A stretch of 64,000 nt of DNA from JBBTCX01 sp964494205 (lineage in GTDB: Bacteria > Planctomycetota > Phycisphaerae > UBA1845), in assembly GCA_964494205.1 (NCBI GenBank), contig CAZBRD010000021.1, positions 1 through 64,000 on the forward strand. Reading direction: 5' to 3'. This document shows, one piece after another, positions 9,413 to 17,959 of this stretch (the stretch's first letter is position 1; every line of letters begins with the position of its first letter). The notes beneath the pieces were generated by a model that was given only the letters and a program-made list of their open reading frames with translations, was not told where the DNA came from and did not search any database. A program made the translations under genes and the position numbers.

Positions 9413-9437
9413 AGGGTGGGTGCTCAGCACCCACCCT
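9413..9437. repeat. Palindromic repeat GGGTGGGTGC/GCACCCACCC
   Basis: A perfect 11-bp stem with a three-base loop about 100 bases after glnA. The core (GGGTGC...GCACCC) recurs in hairpins at 51683-51699 and 55576-55593, which points to a dispersed REP-like family. It may also act as the glnA transcript end, although no T-run follows. Confidence 0.7.
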
Positions 9438-9497
9438 TATTTCAATTCGGCTCGTAACGTGGACACTCAACCATACGCGACGCAATGTCTCTTTACA

Positions 9498-11951
9498 TCA
9501 CGGCAACGTGCGTCCCAGCCACGGCTCGAACGCATCGGCGCCGTTAAGCAAATCAATCTCGCGAAGAATGTCGGCCGGGGCAGTGGTGCCGTCGCGGTTG
9601 ATGTCGGTGGCGTAATCGGGTCGTGGCGTGACACCATTGATCGCATCGATGAGCGCGAGGATATCGACCGGCGACGCAGTGCCATCGCCATTCACATCGC
9701 CCGGCAGATAGCCGACGCGCGTGCTTGTCCCGCTGGGAATGTGCGTCACGGTTGTCCACGTTCCGAGTTCGATTGGCGTGCTGAACAGAACAAGCGCCTG
9801 TGTGCCTTGCACACTGACAGCCGCAATGCCGGGCGCGATTCCATCGCCGCCTTGCTCACTCACTTCAAACTGCGACTTGCCGACGCTCTGGTTCGCGTTG
9901 CTCAGCGTGAGCCGAACGAAGTACCAGCCTGTTGCATTGCTGCCGTTGAGATTGTGCGGCTGGCGCGAGTCGATCGCATTGGTCGGCGGCGTCGCGTCGA
10001 CAATAGCTGCCGTCTGGCCGCACTCATCGGGAACGCCATCCTGATTCACGTCCGGGCTGGTTCCTGAAGCTATGTCGACCGAATCGGGAATGTGGTTCTC
10101 GTTGCAGTCGATGATGAACTCGTAGGCGCCCATGTCCACGATCGGAGCGGTCCCTGAACCGGTGTCGACTGTGGCTGCGTCATCGAGGAATCGCGGATTG
10201 CCGTCGAGGTCGATCGGCGTTCGCTCAGTCGTGTTGTTGTCGACATCGAGATCGAGCGCGTCGAAAGAGACGGCTGTGTTGTCGGCGGCATCGATGCAAG
10301 GTGAACCTGGCGATAGGCGCAGATCGTCGTCGGAAGTGCCAAAGGTACCGTCGGGACCTAATGCATTCACAAAAAGTGGGTCGGAACTATTGTTGCCGAT
10401 GCCGATGGTTTGATCTTCAAGCCCCTCGATCGACGAATAATCGACAGCCAATTCATTCAACAGAGAGGTAGGGTAGATTTGCCCGGCCAATCCACGAGCT
10501 TCACCTGTTGTATTGCCGCGAAAAACAGAATTCGTGATCGAGACGAATTTGGCATACGGGGTAGTATAGAGGCCACCACCTAGGTTAGCGTAATTTTCGG
10601 CGACTGTGCAGTTTTCAAGAACGAGTGTCGAATACGGACCAGCTCGCAGTGCACCGCCGCGATCTGCTGCACTATTTCCAGAGAAAACGCTGTTCAACAG
10701 AGTTACGTTGTTTTCGACGTGGGCATAGATACCGCCGCCACTAATGCTGGCATGATTACCTAGGAATTTGCAATTAATAAGCTCGCCACCTGAGCGTGTA
10801 TCGAATAGGATTGCTGCCCCAAAGACTGATTCATTGTTCATGAATGTCGAATTGATAACGGTCAGATGAGTTAGCGCATCGATTGCAAAAACCACTCCGC
10901 CGGCACTAATGCCTGTTGGCAGATTATAATGAAAAAAGCAATCGATGATCATCGGGCTGCTACCGCCTCGGCTATAAATTCCGATTCCTGAGCAATTCCC
11001 CAAAGAATGTCCAGTATTGAAGGCGAATTCGCACCCGGCAATTAGCGGATGGCTATTGTCAATATTGTAAATGCCGGCCCCACCCCAACGCGCGACGTTT
11101 TTGGTGAACAGGCAATTTTGAATGGTTGGGCTACCGTGTTCGTTTATCATACCAGCTCCGCATCCTTGCGAAGTATGGGGTTCAGGGTCGTCGGCGTAGC
11201 CGGACGATATAGTAAACCCGTCGATGCGAGCACTGGATACTGTACCATTGCCTGTTACGACATTAAAACAATTGTCCGATAGCATACCTGTGGATTCGCA
11301 CTCGCCACAAACCAATGCCGCGGCATTTGCACACTGTGACGACCAAGCTAACGTACAACATTCAGGAATTGATGAACATATCTCAATGGCACAAGCTGTG
11401 TCATCGCATCCAGGCGTTGAATGCGCCACACAGCAGTCACTCGCAGGAATCAGCGGTACATCATCTCCGTTGAGGTCTCCAGAGAGAACCGTCTCATTCA
11501 TCGCAATGTCGCGCTGCTCAATTGACGTCTCACCGCCCGCAAAGCCGCCGTAGAGGGCAACGTCGTTAAGCAGTTGAAAAGTGGCTTCTCGCGAGCCGCC
11601 CGAATCAGCCGGTCGATATGTGCCCGCTGCCACCCAGATTTCATCGCCGGGGAGCGCTATAGCCAATGCGTCCTGCAAGTCGGTGTAAGCATCGCCCCAG
11701 CTTGTTCCATCATTGCTGCCGGTGGCGCTTGCTCTTACGTAAATGGTGTCGAACGCATCAACGTGCGAAACCGCCAAGCAAGACCCTGCCAATGCACATG
11801 CTGCGATGAGAAAAGGAGAACGACGGATTTGGTGTCGCATCTTATGAAAGGGCTTTTCGCTTTTCCTGGTGCTTCGGGCTGACCGCATTAATCCAGTTCC
11901 GGCATAATGAGTAAGCAAGAAATACTCGTTTTCAGAGTTGCATGATGACAT
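9498..11951 (-). CDS. Large exported right-handed beta-helix protein with Cys-rich insert and dockerin-like end
   Basis: An 817-residue surface or secreted protein. After a long N-region, the signal peptide core is PFLIAACALAGSCLAV. Next comes a DUF1565/Pmp-like beta-helix start (TIYVRASATGSNDGTSWGDA, then YGGFAGGE). A disulfide-type insert follows (CCVAHSTPGCDDTACAIE... about 11 Cys). Then come many beta-helix rungs (GGGIY, NNSVFSGNSA) and a CxENHIPDSxDI-type calcium loop. A dockerin-like pair of DxNxDG loops ends the protein. ATG 11951 is chosen because GGAGGAA sits 6 bases upstream, even though it gives an unusually long signal-peptide N-region; ATG 11840 would give a conventional one but has no ribosome site. 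It probably binds polysaccharide or anchors at the cell surface. Confidence 0.85.
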   Translation of the reverse strand: MSSCNSENEYFLLTHYAGTGLMRSARSTRKSEKPFHKMRHQIRRSPFLIAACALAGSCLAVSHVDAFDTIYVRASATGSNDGTSWGDAYTDLQDALAIALPGDEIWVAAGTYRPADSGGSREATFQLLNDVALYGGFAGGETSIEQRDIAMNETVLSGDLNGDDVPLIPASDCCVAHSTPGCDDTACAIEICSSIPECCTLAWSSQCANAAALVCGECESTGMLSDNCFNVVTGNGTVSSARIDGFTISSGYADDPEPHTSQGCGAGMINEHGSPTIQNCLFTKNVARWGGAGIYNIDNSHPLIAGCEFAFNTGHSLGNCSGIGIYSRGGSSPMIIDCFFHYNLPTGISAGGVVFAIDALTHLTVINSTFMNNESVFGAAILFDTRSGGELINCKFLGNHASISGGGIYAHVENNVTLLNSVFSGNSAADRGGALRAGPYSTLVLENCTVAENYANLGGGLYTTPYAKFVSITNSVFRGNTTGEARGLAGQIYPTSLLNELAVDYSSIEGLEDQTIGIGNNSSDPLFVNALGPDGTFGTSDDDLRLSPGSPCIDAADNTAVSFDALDLDVDNNTTERTPIDLDGNPRFLDDAATVDTGSGTAPIVDMGAYEFIIDCNENHIPDSVDIASGTSPDVNQDGVPDECGQTAAIVDATPPTNAIDSRQPHNLNGSNATGWYFVRLTLSNANQSVGKSQFEVSEQGGDGIAPGIAAVSVQGTQALVLFSTPIELGTWTTVTHIPSGTSTRVGYLPGDVNGDGTASPVDILALIDAINGVTPRPDYATDINRDGTTAPADILREIDLLNGADAFEPWLGRTLP

Positions 11952-12029
11952 GGTATTCCTCCGTTGGCACTGTCCGATTGGCTCGCAGGAGCGCGCCGAA
12001 CTCAAACAGTCAATGACCTCAGTGTTTCC

Positions 12030-12137
12030 CTTAACAGCCCATTGAAAAAGTCCGAATCGGGCACGAGTAACTGCGTTTTCGATAGCGCTACACAGGGTGA
12101 ACCGCGTTGCAAAGTAGTTTTTCAACGGGCTGTTAAG
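12030..12137. mobile_element. MITE-like element with ~20-bp terminal inverted repeats
   Basis: The ends read CTTAACAGCCCATTGAAAAA (12030-12049) and, inverted, CTTAACAGCCCGTTGAAAAA (12118-12137), one mismatch apart. The 108-bp unit has no coding capacity and no clear target duplication was seen. The terminal sequence resembles that of common DDE-transposase insertion sequences, so it may be a non-autonomous derivative mobilised in trans. It lies just upstream of the beta-helix gene start. Confidence 0.7.
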
Positions 12138-13001
12138 CTATGGCGCGTCGAGAGGGATGTTCCAATGACAAAGAGTTAGCAATCTACGTTCCACAATGTG
12201 TCGAAACTAGGCGGAAATGTAAGAGGCATTTGTTTTTCGCGGAGTCGGTTGATGTCCTGCCAATTCAATCGAGTTCCCTTTGAGATGCAAATGGCCGCCC
12301 CCAACCGGTGGAACGACGCGAAGGTGATCGTCGTCCGGACCGGTCGGGGTTCGGCCTGGGTCGGGGCGATGGGGATTCGTTGGACAGAGCTTGCAGCCGA
12401 TGGCGTTTGCGTGTGTGACCCTTCCCAATCGACGCAGTTCCCGTTCTTTTTAAGCGGTCACACGCTCAAACGCGTGGCGAAACTCGTTCGACGTCGCCCG
12501 CGTTCAAACAGTTGTCTGTGGGTAGGGCGGTTTTCTTACACGAAATGAAAAAATTTCTTCAGATTATTTCTGGGCGAGGATCTTAGTTCAATGCGGGGAT
12601 GACCAGGCAGACAATTGAGAAACACTATTGCAACATGTGGAACCGGTTTCCAAACCTGCTGTTACCCATTTCAATCCTCATGTGCGGTTGAAAGCGTAGA
12701 AAAAACACGTGCCGGAGGCACGACATGAAAATAGCCCAGCGATTCATCGCTGGGGAAAGGAAACCAAGAGTCATCTGAGTCCCGTAGGGACGATTGAACG
12801 TTCGCTCAGCCGTCCCTACGGGACTTTGTGATTATAAAATCCGCATTCTCCCAGCGTTGAAACGCTGGGCTATCCTCGATCGTCCCTACGGGACGAAAAT
12901 CGCTGGACTGTCGAAACAGATGAATCTTGCGGGTAACCGCGAGGTTTTCAACCGGTTTGGTGACGGGTAGGAAACCCGTCCCGCATTTTGTCCCTAGGCT
13001 A
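12138..13001. other. Long intergenic region, no convincing gene
   Basis: About 860 bases between the MITE-like element and proC. Two opposed short open frames (roughly 12198-12548 plus and 12207-12428 minus) are not recognisable and lack good ribosome sites. The right half holds the palindromic array listed separately. Confidence 0.6.
12708..12895. repeat. Cluster of short dispersed palindromes (REP-like array)
   Basis: Six small perfect or near-perfect hairpins occur within 190 bases: CGTGCCGGAGGCACG (12708-12722), AGCCCAGCG...CGCTGGG (12733-12754), GTCCCGTAGGGAC (12779-12791), CCGTCCCTACGGGAC (12810-12824), CCCAGCGTTGAAACGCTGGG (12850-12869) and CGTCCCTACGGGACG (12881-12895). The same three motif classes recur at 57749-57832. 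This suggests an ordered composite repeat, not chance. Confidence 0.8.
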
Positions 13002-13823
13002 TCAGCGCCCCAGCTCCTGGCTCCGCTTCCACGCAGCCAGCACGCCTTCGCTGATATGTTCGAACACCTTGTTTCGCGTCATCGATTCGATGGCTGCCTG
13101 CGTCGTGCCGCCGGGCGAAGTTACTTTTTGCCGCAGCACTGATGGCGGCTCACCCATTTCGAGCATCATTCGCGCCGCTCCCAGGCAGGTTTGTTTCGCG
13201 AGAATCTCCGCCTGCTGTTTCGAAAGCCCCGCAGCTTCGCCCGCCGAGGTCAGCGCATCGACAAAATAGTAGAAATAAGCGGGCCCCGATCCGGACACGG
13301 CCGTGACTGCATCCATCTGCGATTCGTTCTCGATCACGACCGATTTTCCGCCCGCGTCGAAGATCCGCTGCGCCCGCAGAAGGTCGACTTCCTGCGCATG
13401 TTTGCCTTTGCAAACTCCAGCCATGCCCGCACCGACGTGGACGGGAAGATTGGGCATTGAGCGAACGACTCGCGCTTTGATATTCGGGAACATGCCTTCG
13501 ATCGTGCTGGTCGAAACGCCAGCCATAATCGAAACGATCAGGTGGTCGGCCCGCACCAGATCCGCGAACCCCTGACAGACCTCCGCGAATTGTTGCGGCT
13601 TGACGGCCAGCAGGATGATGAAACTGTTCTTCACCACGTCGCGGTTGTTGTCCGTGACCGAGATATGGAATTTCTGCGCAAACAACGCTCGCCGGAGTTC
13701 ATTGGGGTCCGAGGCGATGATGCGATCGTCAAGCAGGACCGTGTTGCGAAGAAGTCCGTGCACAATGCCCTCAGCCGCATTGCCGGACCCGATGACGCCG
13801 ATTTCGTATTGTGTTGCCGTCAT
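13002..13823 (-). CDS. proC: Pyrroline-5-carboxylate reductase
   Basis: Last step of proline synthesis: NAD(P)H reduction of pyrroline-5-carboxylate. The Rossmann start IGVIGSGNAAEGI, the AVKPQ motif, VRSMPNLPV, and the C-terminal signature AVSGSGPAYFYYFVDAL followed by TSPGGTT are all present. At 273 residues it is family length. ATG 13823 is chosen because it starts the Rossmann fold directly; an upstream in-frame start adds 18 non-conserved residues. It diverges from the DUF167 gene with about 80 bases between the starts. Confidence 0.96.
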   Translation of the reverse strand: MTATQYEIGVIGSGNAAEGIVHGLLRNTVLLDDRIIASDPNELRRALFAQKFHISVTDNNRDVVKNSFIILLAVKPQQFAEVCQGFADLVRADHLIVSIMAGVSTSTIEGMFPNIKARVVRSMPNLPVHVGAGMAGVCKGKHAQEVDLLRAQRIFDAGGKSVVIENESQMDAVTAVSGSGPAYFYYFVDALTSAGEAAGLSKQQAEILAKQTCLGAARMMLEMGEPPSVLRQKVTSPGGTTQAAIESMTRNKVFEHISEGVLAAWKRSQELGR

Positions 13824-13902
13824 AGTCTTACCGCCGCGATGCCATTCGTTGCGTCCAAACCTCAGCATGGGCCGCATAATTAGCAGCGGTTATCATATCG
13901 AC

Positions 13903-14199
13903 ATGATCGAACTGCGTATGCAAGACGGGGCCGTCATTCTGCCCGTAAAGGTCGTTCCCGGGGCATCACGCACGCGGTTCATGGGCGAGTGGCAGGGGAG
14001 GGCGAAGATTGCGGTTGCGGCTGCCCCCGAAAAAGGAAAAGCCAACGAAGCTCTCGTCGAATTTCTGGCGGAATGGATGGGCGTGAGGCCGCGCGATGTC
14101 AGCGTCACTTCGGGCGAAACAAACCCAGTAAAAACGATCAGGATCGAAGGGGCGTCAGAGGCACACGTCCGTGCACGGCTCACGCCCGATCGATCCTGA
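13903..14199 (+). CDS. DUF167/YggU family protein
   Basis: A 98-residue protein of the DUF167 (YggU) family, whose biochemical role is unknown. The signature is clear: LPVKVVPGASRTRFMG, then KIAVAAAPEKGKANEALVEFLA, then a C-terminal VKTIRIEG strand. In many bacteria this family sits near proC, as here (divergent). ATG 13903 matches the family start; a longer frame extending back to 13600 overlaps proC and is not credible. Confidence 0.9.
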   Translation: MIELRMQDGAVILPVKVVPGASRTRFMGEWQGRAKIAVAAAPEKGKANEALVEFLAEWMGVRPRDVSVTSGETNPVKTIRIEGASEAHVRARLTPDRS

Positions 14200-14241
14200 C
14201 GCAATACTAAGTTGAGTTAGAGAACTTTGTTTCTTTACGCG

Positions 14242-15153
14242 TTACTCGTCGTAACTGAAGTAGCCGGCAATCGCTTCGTGTACTTCAATCGTGTTGTACA
14301 CAATCAAAGACCGGTTATAAGGGCTGATGCGGCCTTTACCGCCTCCTGAAGCACCAACTGTAGTCCCGTAGTTCAATCCGAGTCCACCACCACCGATGTT
14401 TTGCGGCGTGTCTTCCCACGATTCCGGATGGATTGTTCGCAAAATCACGTTACGTATTTCACCCAGACGTCGGAGCGTTTGCATCTCGCCCTGTTGGCCG
14501 GATTCTTGATTTTCTTCTCCCTGTCCGCCGCCACCGCCGCCACCGAACACGGACTGTCCACCACCGCCTCCCTGCCCGCCACTACTCTGTGCAGTCTGAT
14601 TCAAATCAATGCGAGGAGCACCTTGGCCAAAATCCGGTATTCGCATTAGCAAATCAGTTACATCATACACGCGAACATACATTTCACGCCCGAAGTCCTG
14701 CTTGGTAGAGATGGTGAGCGTATTGCCATGGGCGTGATACGTGACTTCGCCGTCTTCTGACAGTGCACGCATCGTTTCATTCAACACATCGCCGACCGTC
14801 GTGTTGATCAGTCGAAGATTTACTGCGGTATCGCGACTGACACTCTCAACGCCGAGCGGACCTTCACGCATGATGACGTTGACCTGGCTTTCGCCCTGAT
14901 CGCTCAACCACTTCACAATGTCTTCGAACGGCTTGTCGAGCCAATCGATGGACTCGACGCGTTTCTTAAGCAAAGTGCTCGCCGCGTTGGTGCTTGCCCG
15001 CGGACGCGCCTCGCGTTCCGGCTTGATTTCGCGCTCCGTGGTGCGCACGACGCTCGTCTCCTTGGTCGTGGTGGGTTCGGCGGTCTGCGCGAACAAGGGG
15101 GTCGCCAATCCGGCGACGGAGCACAGAGAAACTGACAGTACCGATCGTCTCAT
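14242..15153 (-). CDS. Exported protein with secretin-N/STN-like domain and Gly-rich linker
   Basis: 303 residues with a signal peptide ending at LFAQ. After a charged linker, residues ~50-150 look like the short N-domains of secretins and STN modules: LDKPFEDIVKWLSDQG, VNLRLINTTVGDVLNETMRAL, then NTLTISTKQDF. A long glycine-rich run (GGGGGQ... about residues 195-225) separates this from a C-terminal part containing NVILRTIHPESW and SLIVYNTIEVHEAI, a pattern found in secretin N1-like folds. No secretin barrel is present, so it is not a pore itself. ATG 15153 is chosen over ATG 15159 because GGAGGT lies 8 bases upstream. It might be a periplasmic partner of the pilus-type ATPases in this window, but that is only a guess. 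Confidence 0.75.
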   Translation of the reverse strand: MRRSVLSVSLCSVAGLATPLFAQTAEPTTTKETSVVRTTEREIKPEREARPRASTNAASTLLKKRVESIDWLDKPFEDIVKWLSDQGESQVNVIMREGPLGVESVSRDTAVNLRLINTTVGDVLNETMRALSEDGEVTYHAHGNTLTISTKQDFGREMYVRVYDVTDLLMRIPDFGQGAPRIDLNQTAQSSGGQGGGGGQSVFGGGGGGGQGEENQESGQQGEMQTLRRLGEIRNVILRTIHPESWEDTPQNIGGGGLGLNYGTTVGASGGGKGRISPYNRSLIVYNTIEVHEAIAGYFSYDE

Positions 15154-15532
15154 GTTCATCTACCTCCCAGTTCATTCATCGTAAGCTGCCCTGACTCTTA
15201 GTAGTCCATTGTTACGTATAAGGGCAGGCGGCCACAGCGCAGACCGAGCGAAGATGGCAGCCCAATAATACTACCTTTGTTCATTTCGGTTGACCAGCGA
15301 GTTTCGCTGATGCCAACGTATCAACGTGATCGACAAAGCGTTTCTTAGGGAACTGTGCTAATCGCACAAAATCACACATTTGAAGGCGTCTAAGCCGACA
15401 CCTTGAAAAATAAGTGAGACTTTATGTTTTCTGTTGTTGGTTGCCGGTTTCGTGCCTCGTCAATGTTTCCGATAACTCTAGTTTGGGAACCAAATAACGT
15501 TGTTGGGTCAATTTCAATCTTGAGCGAACGCG
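15154..15532. other. Intergenic region between divergent genes, no gene seen
   Basis: About 380 bases that must contain the promoters of the STN-like protein gene and of the FemAB-glycosyltransferase-pilT operon. No clear -35/-10 pair or operator was identified by eye. Confidence 0.5.
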
Positions 15533-16633
15533 ATGCCTCAACTACTGACAACATCCCTCGCGTCTCAATATGACCATAGCCACGCAAGTTCGCCGCGCCT
15601 CGAGGTTCAACGGGCAACGGCGGCTGATCGCTCCCGTTGGGATCAATATATCTCCCGACACCCCGAGGCCACGCTCTTTCACGCATTCGCCTGGCGCGAT
15701 TCGATCGTTGAGGCCTTTGATCATCGAACTCATTACCTGATTGCATTACGAGACGGAGCGATCGTCGGCGTGTTTCCGCTCGTCGTTATTGCGAGTCGCC
15801 TATTCGGTCGACGATTGGTCAGCGTGCCGTACGGCGTCGGTGGGGGAGTGCTGGCGGACGATGACGAAATCGTAAGTTTGCTTTTTGACGAAGCACGGAA
15901 AATTGCAAGCGAGGAGAATTCCGACTCGATCGACCTGCGCAGTTCGCGAGCGCGAGTGCCATCGATTGACACCATCGATCGATACGTCGGCTTCGAGCGC
16001 GAGCTGCCGACAGATACGGAAGAAGTTCTCGATTGGTTGCCGCGCAAGGCTCGAGCGGCCGCTCGCAATGGACGTGACAAGTTCGGCCTCGAAGTTTCCT
16101 TCGGCGACGAGCATCTGCGGGAAGTCTGGGAACTCTACGCCGTCAACATGCGGCGCCTCGGTTCGATCAATTACCCATTTCGTTTTTTTGAACGATTGAT
16201 CGCCAACACACCGGAGCAACACTGGGTGTGCATCGTCAAGCACCAAGGTCAACCTGTGACAGGCCTTGTCACCTTCCTGTTTCGCGATCGCGTGCTCCCC
16301 TATTTCTTCGGGGCGAGCGACGAATCACGATGCTGCTCAGCCGCCAACTTCACGTACTTCTCAGTGATGCATCGGGCGGTGGCTGAAGGCTATCGCATCT
16401 TCGACTTCGGGCGTTCCCGACGCGACAACCCCGGCAGCTATGATTTCAAGCGATTCCACGGATTCGAGCCTCAGCCGCTTGGCTACCAGCGATGGAGTGC
16501 AAACGAACGACAACGAGTCGATGTTTCTCCCTCGAATCCGATGTTTCAACCGGTCCGGCGCATGTGGTCGTTGATGCCATTGGCCGTCACTCGCCCGCTG
16601 GGGAGTTATCTTTCAAGGCACATTCCCGGCTAA
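15533..16633 (+). CDS. FemAB/GNAT-fold protein of the XrtA/PEP-CTERM-associated type
   Basis: 366 residues with the two halves of a FemAB-like acyltransferase: an N-terminal WDQYISRHPEATLFHAFAWRDSI region and a C-terminal GNAT half (EQHWVCIVKHQGQPVTGLVTFLFRD, then YRIFDFGRSRRDNPGSYDFKRFHGFEPQPLGY). These segments match the family described as FemAB, PEP-CTERM system-associated (TIGR03019). That assignment is strengthened by the TIGR03087-type glycosyltransferase that follows after 3 bases. It is probably cytoplasmic and may modify a sugar or peptide used by the exopolysaccharide that accompanies PEP-CTERM proteins. Only a weak ribosome site (GAGCG) precedes the ATG. Confidence 0.88.
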   Translation: MPQLLTTSLASQYDHSHASSPRLEVQRATAADRSRWDQYISRHPEATLFHAFAWRDSIVEAFDHRTHYLIALRDGAIVGVFPLVVIASRLFGRRLVSVPYGVGGGVLADDDEIVSLLFDEARKIASEENSDSIDLRSSRARVPSIDTIDRYVGFERELPTDTEEVLDWLPRKARAAARNGRDKFGLEVSFGDEHLREVWELYAVNMRRLGSINYPFRFFERLIANTPEQHWVCIVKHQGQPVTGLVTFLFRDRVLPYFFGASDESRCCSAANFTYFSVMHRAVAEGYRIFDFGRSRRDNPGSYDFKRFHGFEPQPLGYQRWSANERQRVDVSPSNPMFQPVRRMWSLMPLAVTRPLGSYLSRHIPG

Positions 16634-16636
16634 TCC

Positions 16637-17956
16637 ATGAACATTCTCTACCTTGCCCATCGCATTCCGTACCCGCCCAACAAGGGCGACAAGCTACGCG
16701 CCTTTCGGCAGATCGAATTTCTAAGCAAACGGCATCGAGTGTGGTGCGCCTGCTTCGTCGACGACAAACGCGATTGGCGCCATGTCGCGGCGCTGTACGA
16801 GTTTTGCGAAGACGTGATCGCGATTCCGCTCCAACCTCGTTCCGCTAAGATTCGCGGGCTGCTGGGACTATTGCGAGGCCGCACCGTCACCGAGTCTTAC
16901 TATCAATCGCGTAAGATGCACGACGCGATCAAGAATTGGTGCCATAGCGTGACATTCGATGCGGTCGTCGCCTTTTCATCAAGCATGGCCCACTATGCAA
17001 TGCAGGCATCAGTGCCACGTCGCATACTTGATATGTGCGACCGGGACAGTGCGAAATGGGAGGATTACGCGAAGCACTCGCGCGGCGTCATACGCCTCCT
17101 CTACGGGCTCGAAGCCGAACGCCTCGCGAAAAAAGAGCAGGAATGGGTCGATGCGTTCGACGCGACAGTGTTGATTACAAAAGCCGAAGCTGTGGGGCTG
17201 AAAATCACCGCGCCATCTCATTCCCACGAAAGAGCAATTCACGTCGTGGGAAATGGCGTGAAGGTAAACGACCGGGTTGATTCCCCAGCGCGGACGAACA
17301 ATGACCGGTTGGAAACGGGTCCCACAGATAAGTCGCGCGTGTGCGGCTTTGTTGGTGTCATGGACTACAAACCCAACGTCGACGGCGTCTGCTGGTTCGC
17401 TCGCGAGTGCTGGCCCGCGATTCGCGCCGCGCACCCGACAGCCAGGTTCCGCATCATTGGCCGCTCGCCAACGCGCGCGGTGCGGAAGCTCGCGAAGATC
17501 GCGGGCATCGAAGTCGTCGGCGAAGTGGATGACGTTGCTGTCGAATTGGCCAAGATCGATGTGAGCATCGTCCCACTCGCGATCGCCCGTGGTTTGCAGA
17601 ACAAAGTCCTCGAAGCCATGGCCGCCGCAAAACCGGTCGTGATGACGCGCCGAGTGGCGACTAGCCTAACCGGTCGCGATCAGGAACATTTCGTGATCGC
17701 CGACTTCGCGCCCGATTTCGCGAACGCGGTCACCACCTTGTTCAACGAGCCGCAGCTTTCCCGCCGCATCGGTCAGTCGGCGCAGGAATTTGTCAGACGG
17801 CACTATCGCTGGGAGGTCGAGCTGGCGAAACTGGAACGCATTATCGCGGGCGTCAGCGAAAGCTCAGCCGCTTTGTGGCGATTGCCAAGTGGCGAAACCA
17901 GCGAAACACGCATTTCGGACGTGCAGCCAAACGCCGCCTCCCGTGTACCATGGTAG
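16637..17956 (+). CDS. Glycosyltransferase, TIGR03087 type, PEP-CTERM/XrtA system
   Basis: 439 residues of GT-B fold. The opening NILYLAHRIPYPPNKGDKLRAFRQI is diagnostic of the PEP-CTERM/XrtA-associated sugar transferase family. The donor-binding half has VCGFVGVMDYKPNVDGVCWFA, then ARFRIIGRSPT, and a final PLAIARGLQNKVLEAMAAAKPVV containing the usual Glu. It starts 3 bases after the FemAB stop and ends 3 bases before the PilT start, so the three are one operon. It is expected to add a sugar during synthesis of an exopolysaccharide. The last ~30 residues after the fold are not conserved. Confidence 0.93.
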   Translation: MNILYLAHRIPYPPNKGDKLRAFRQIEFLSKRHRVWCACFVDDKRDWRHVAALYEFCEDVIAIPLQPRSAKIRGLLGLLRGRTVTESYYQSRKMHDAIKNWCHSVTFDAVVAFSSSMAHYAMQASVPRRILDMCDRDSAKWEDYAKHSRGVIRLLYGLEAERLAKKEQEWVDAFDATVLITKAEAVGLKITAPSHSHERAIHVVGNGVKVNDRVDSPARTNNDRLETGPTDKSRVCGFVGVMDYKPNVDGVCWFARECWPAIRAAHPTARFRIIGRSPTRAVRKLAKIAGIEVVGEVDDVAVELAKIDVSIVPLAIARGLQNKVLEAMAAAKPVVMTRRVATSLTGRDQEHFVIADFAPDFANAVTTLFNEPQLSRRIGQSAQEFVRRHYRWEVELAKLERIIAGVSESSAALWRLPSGETSETRISDVQPNAASRVPW

Positions 17957-17959
17957 GAC

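Noticed and set aside
12198..12548. Opposed open frames in the gap before proC
   Set aside because: Neither is recognisable, both are in repeat-flanked intergenic DNA, and starts lack ribosome sites.
12708..12895. CRISPR array
   Set aside because: The repeats are short, of several kinds, palindromic and unevenly spaced; there are no constant repeats with unique spacers.
13600..13902. N-terminal extension of the DUF167 gene
   Set aside because: It overlaps proC on the other strand and the family start is at 13903.
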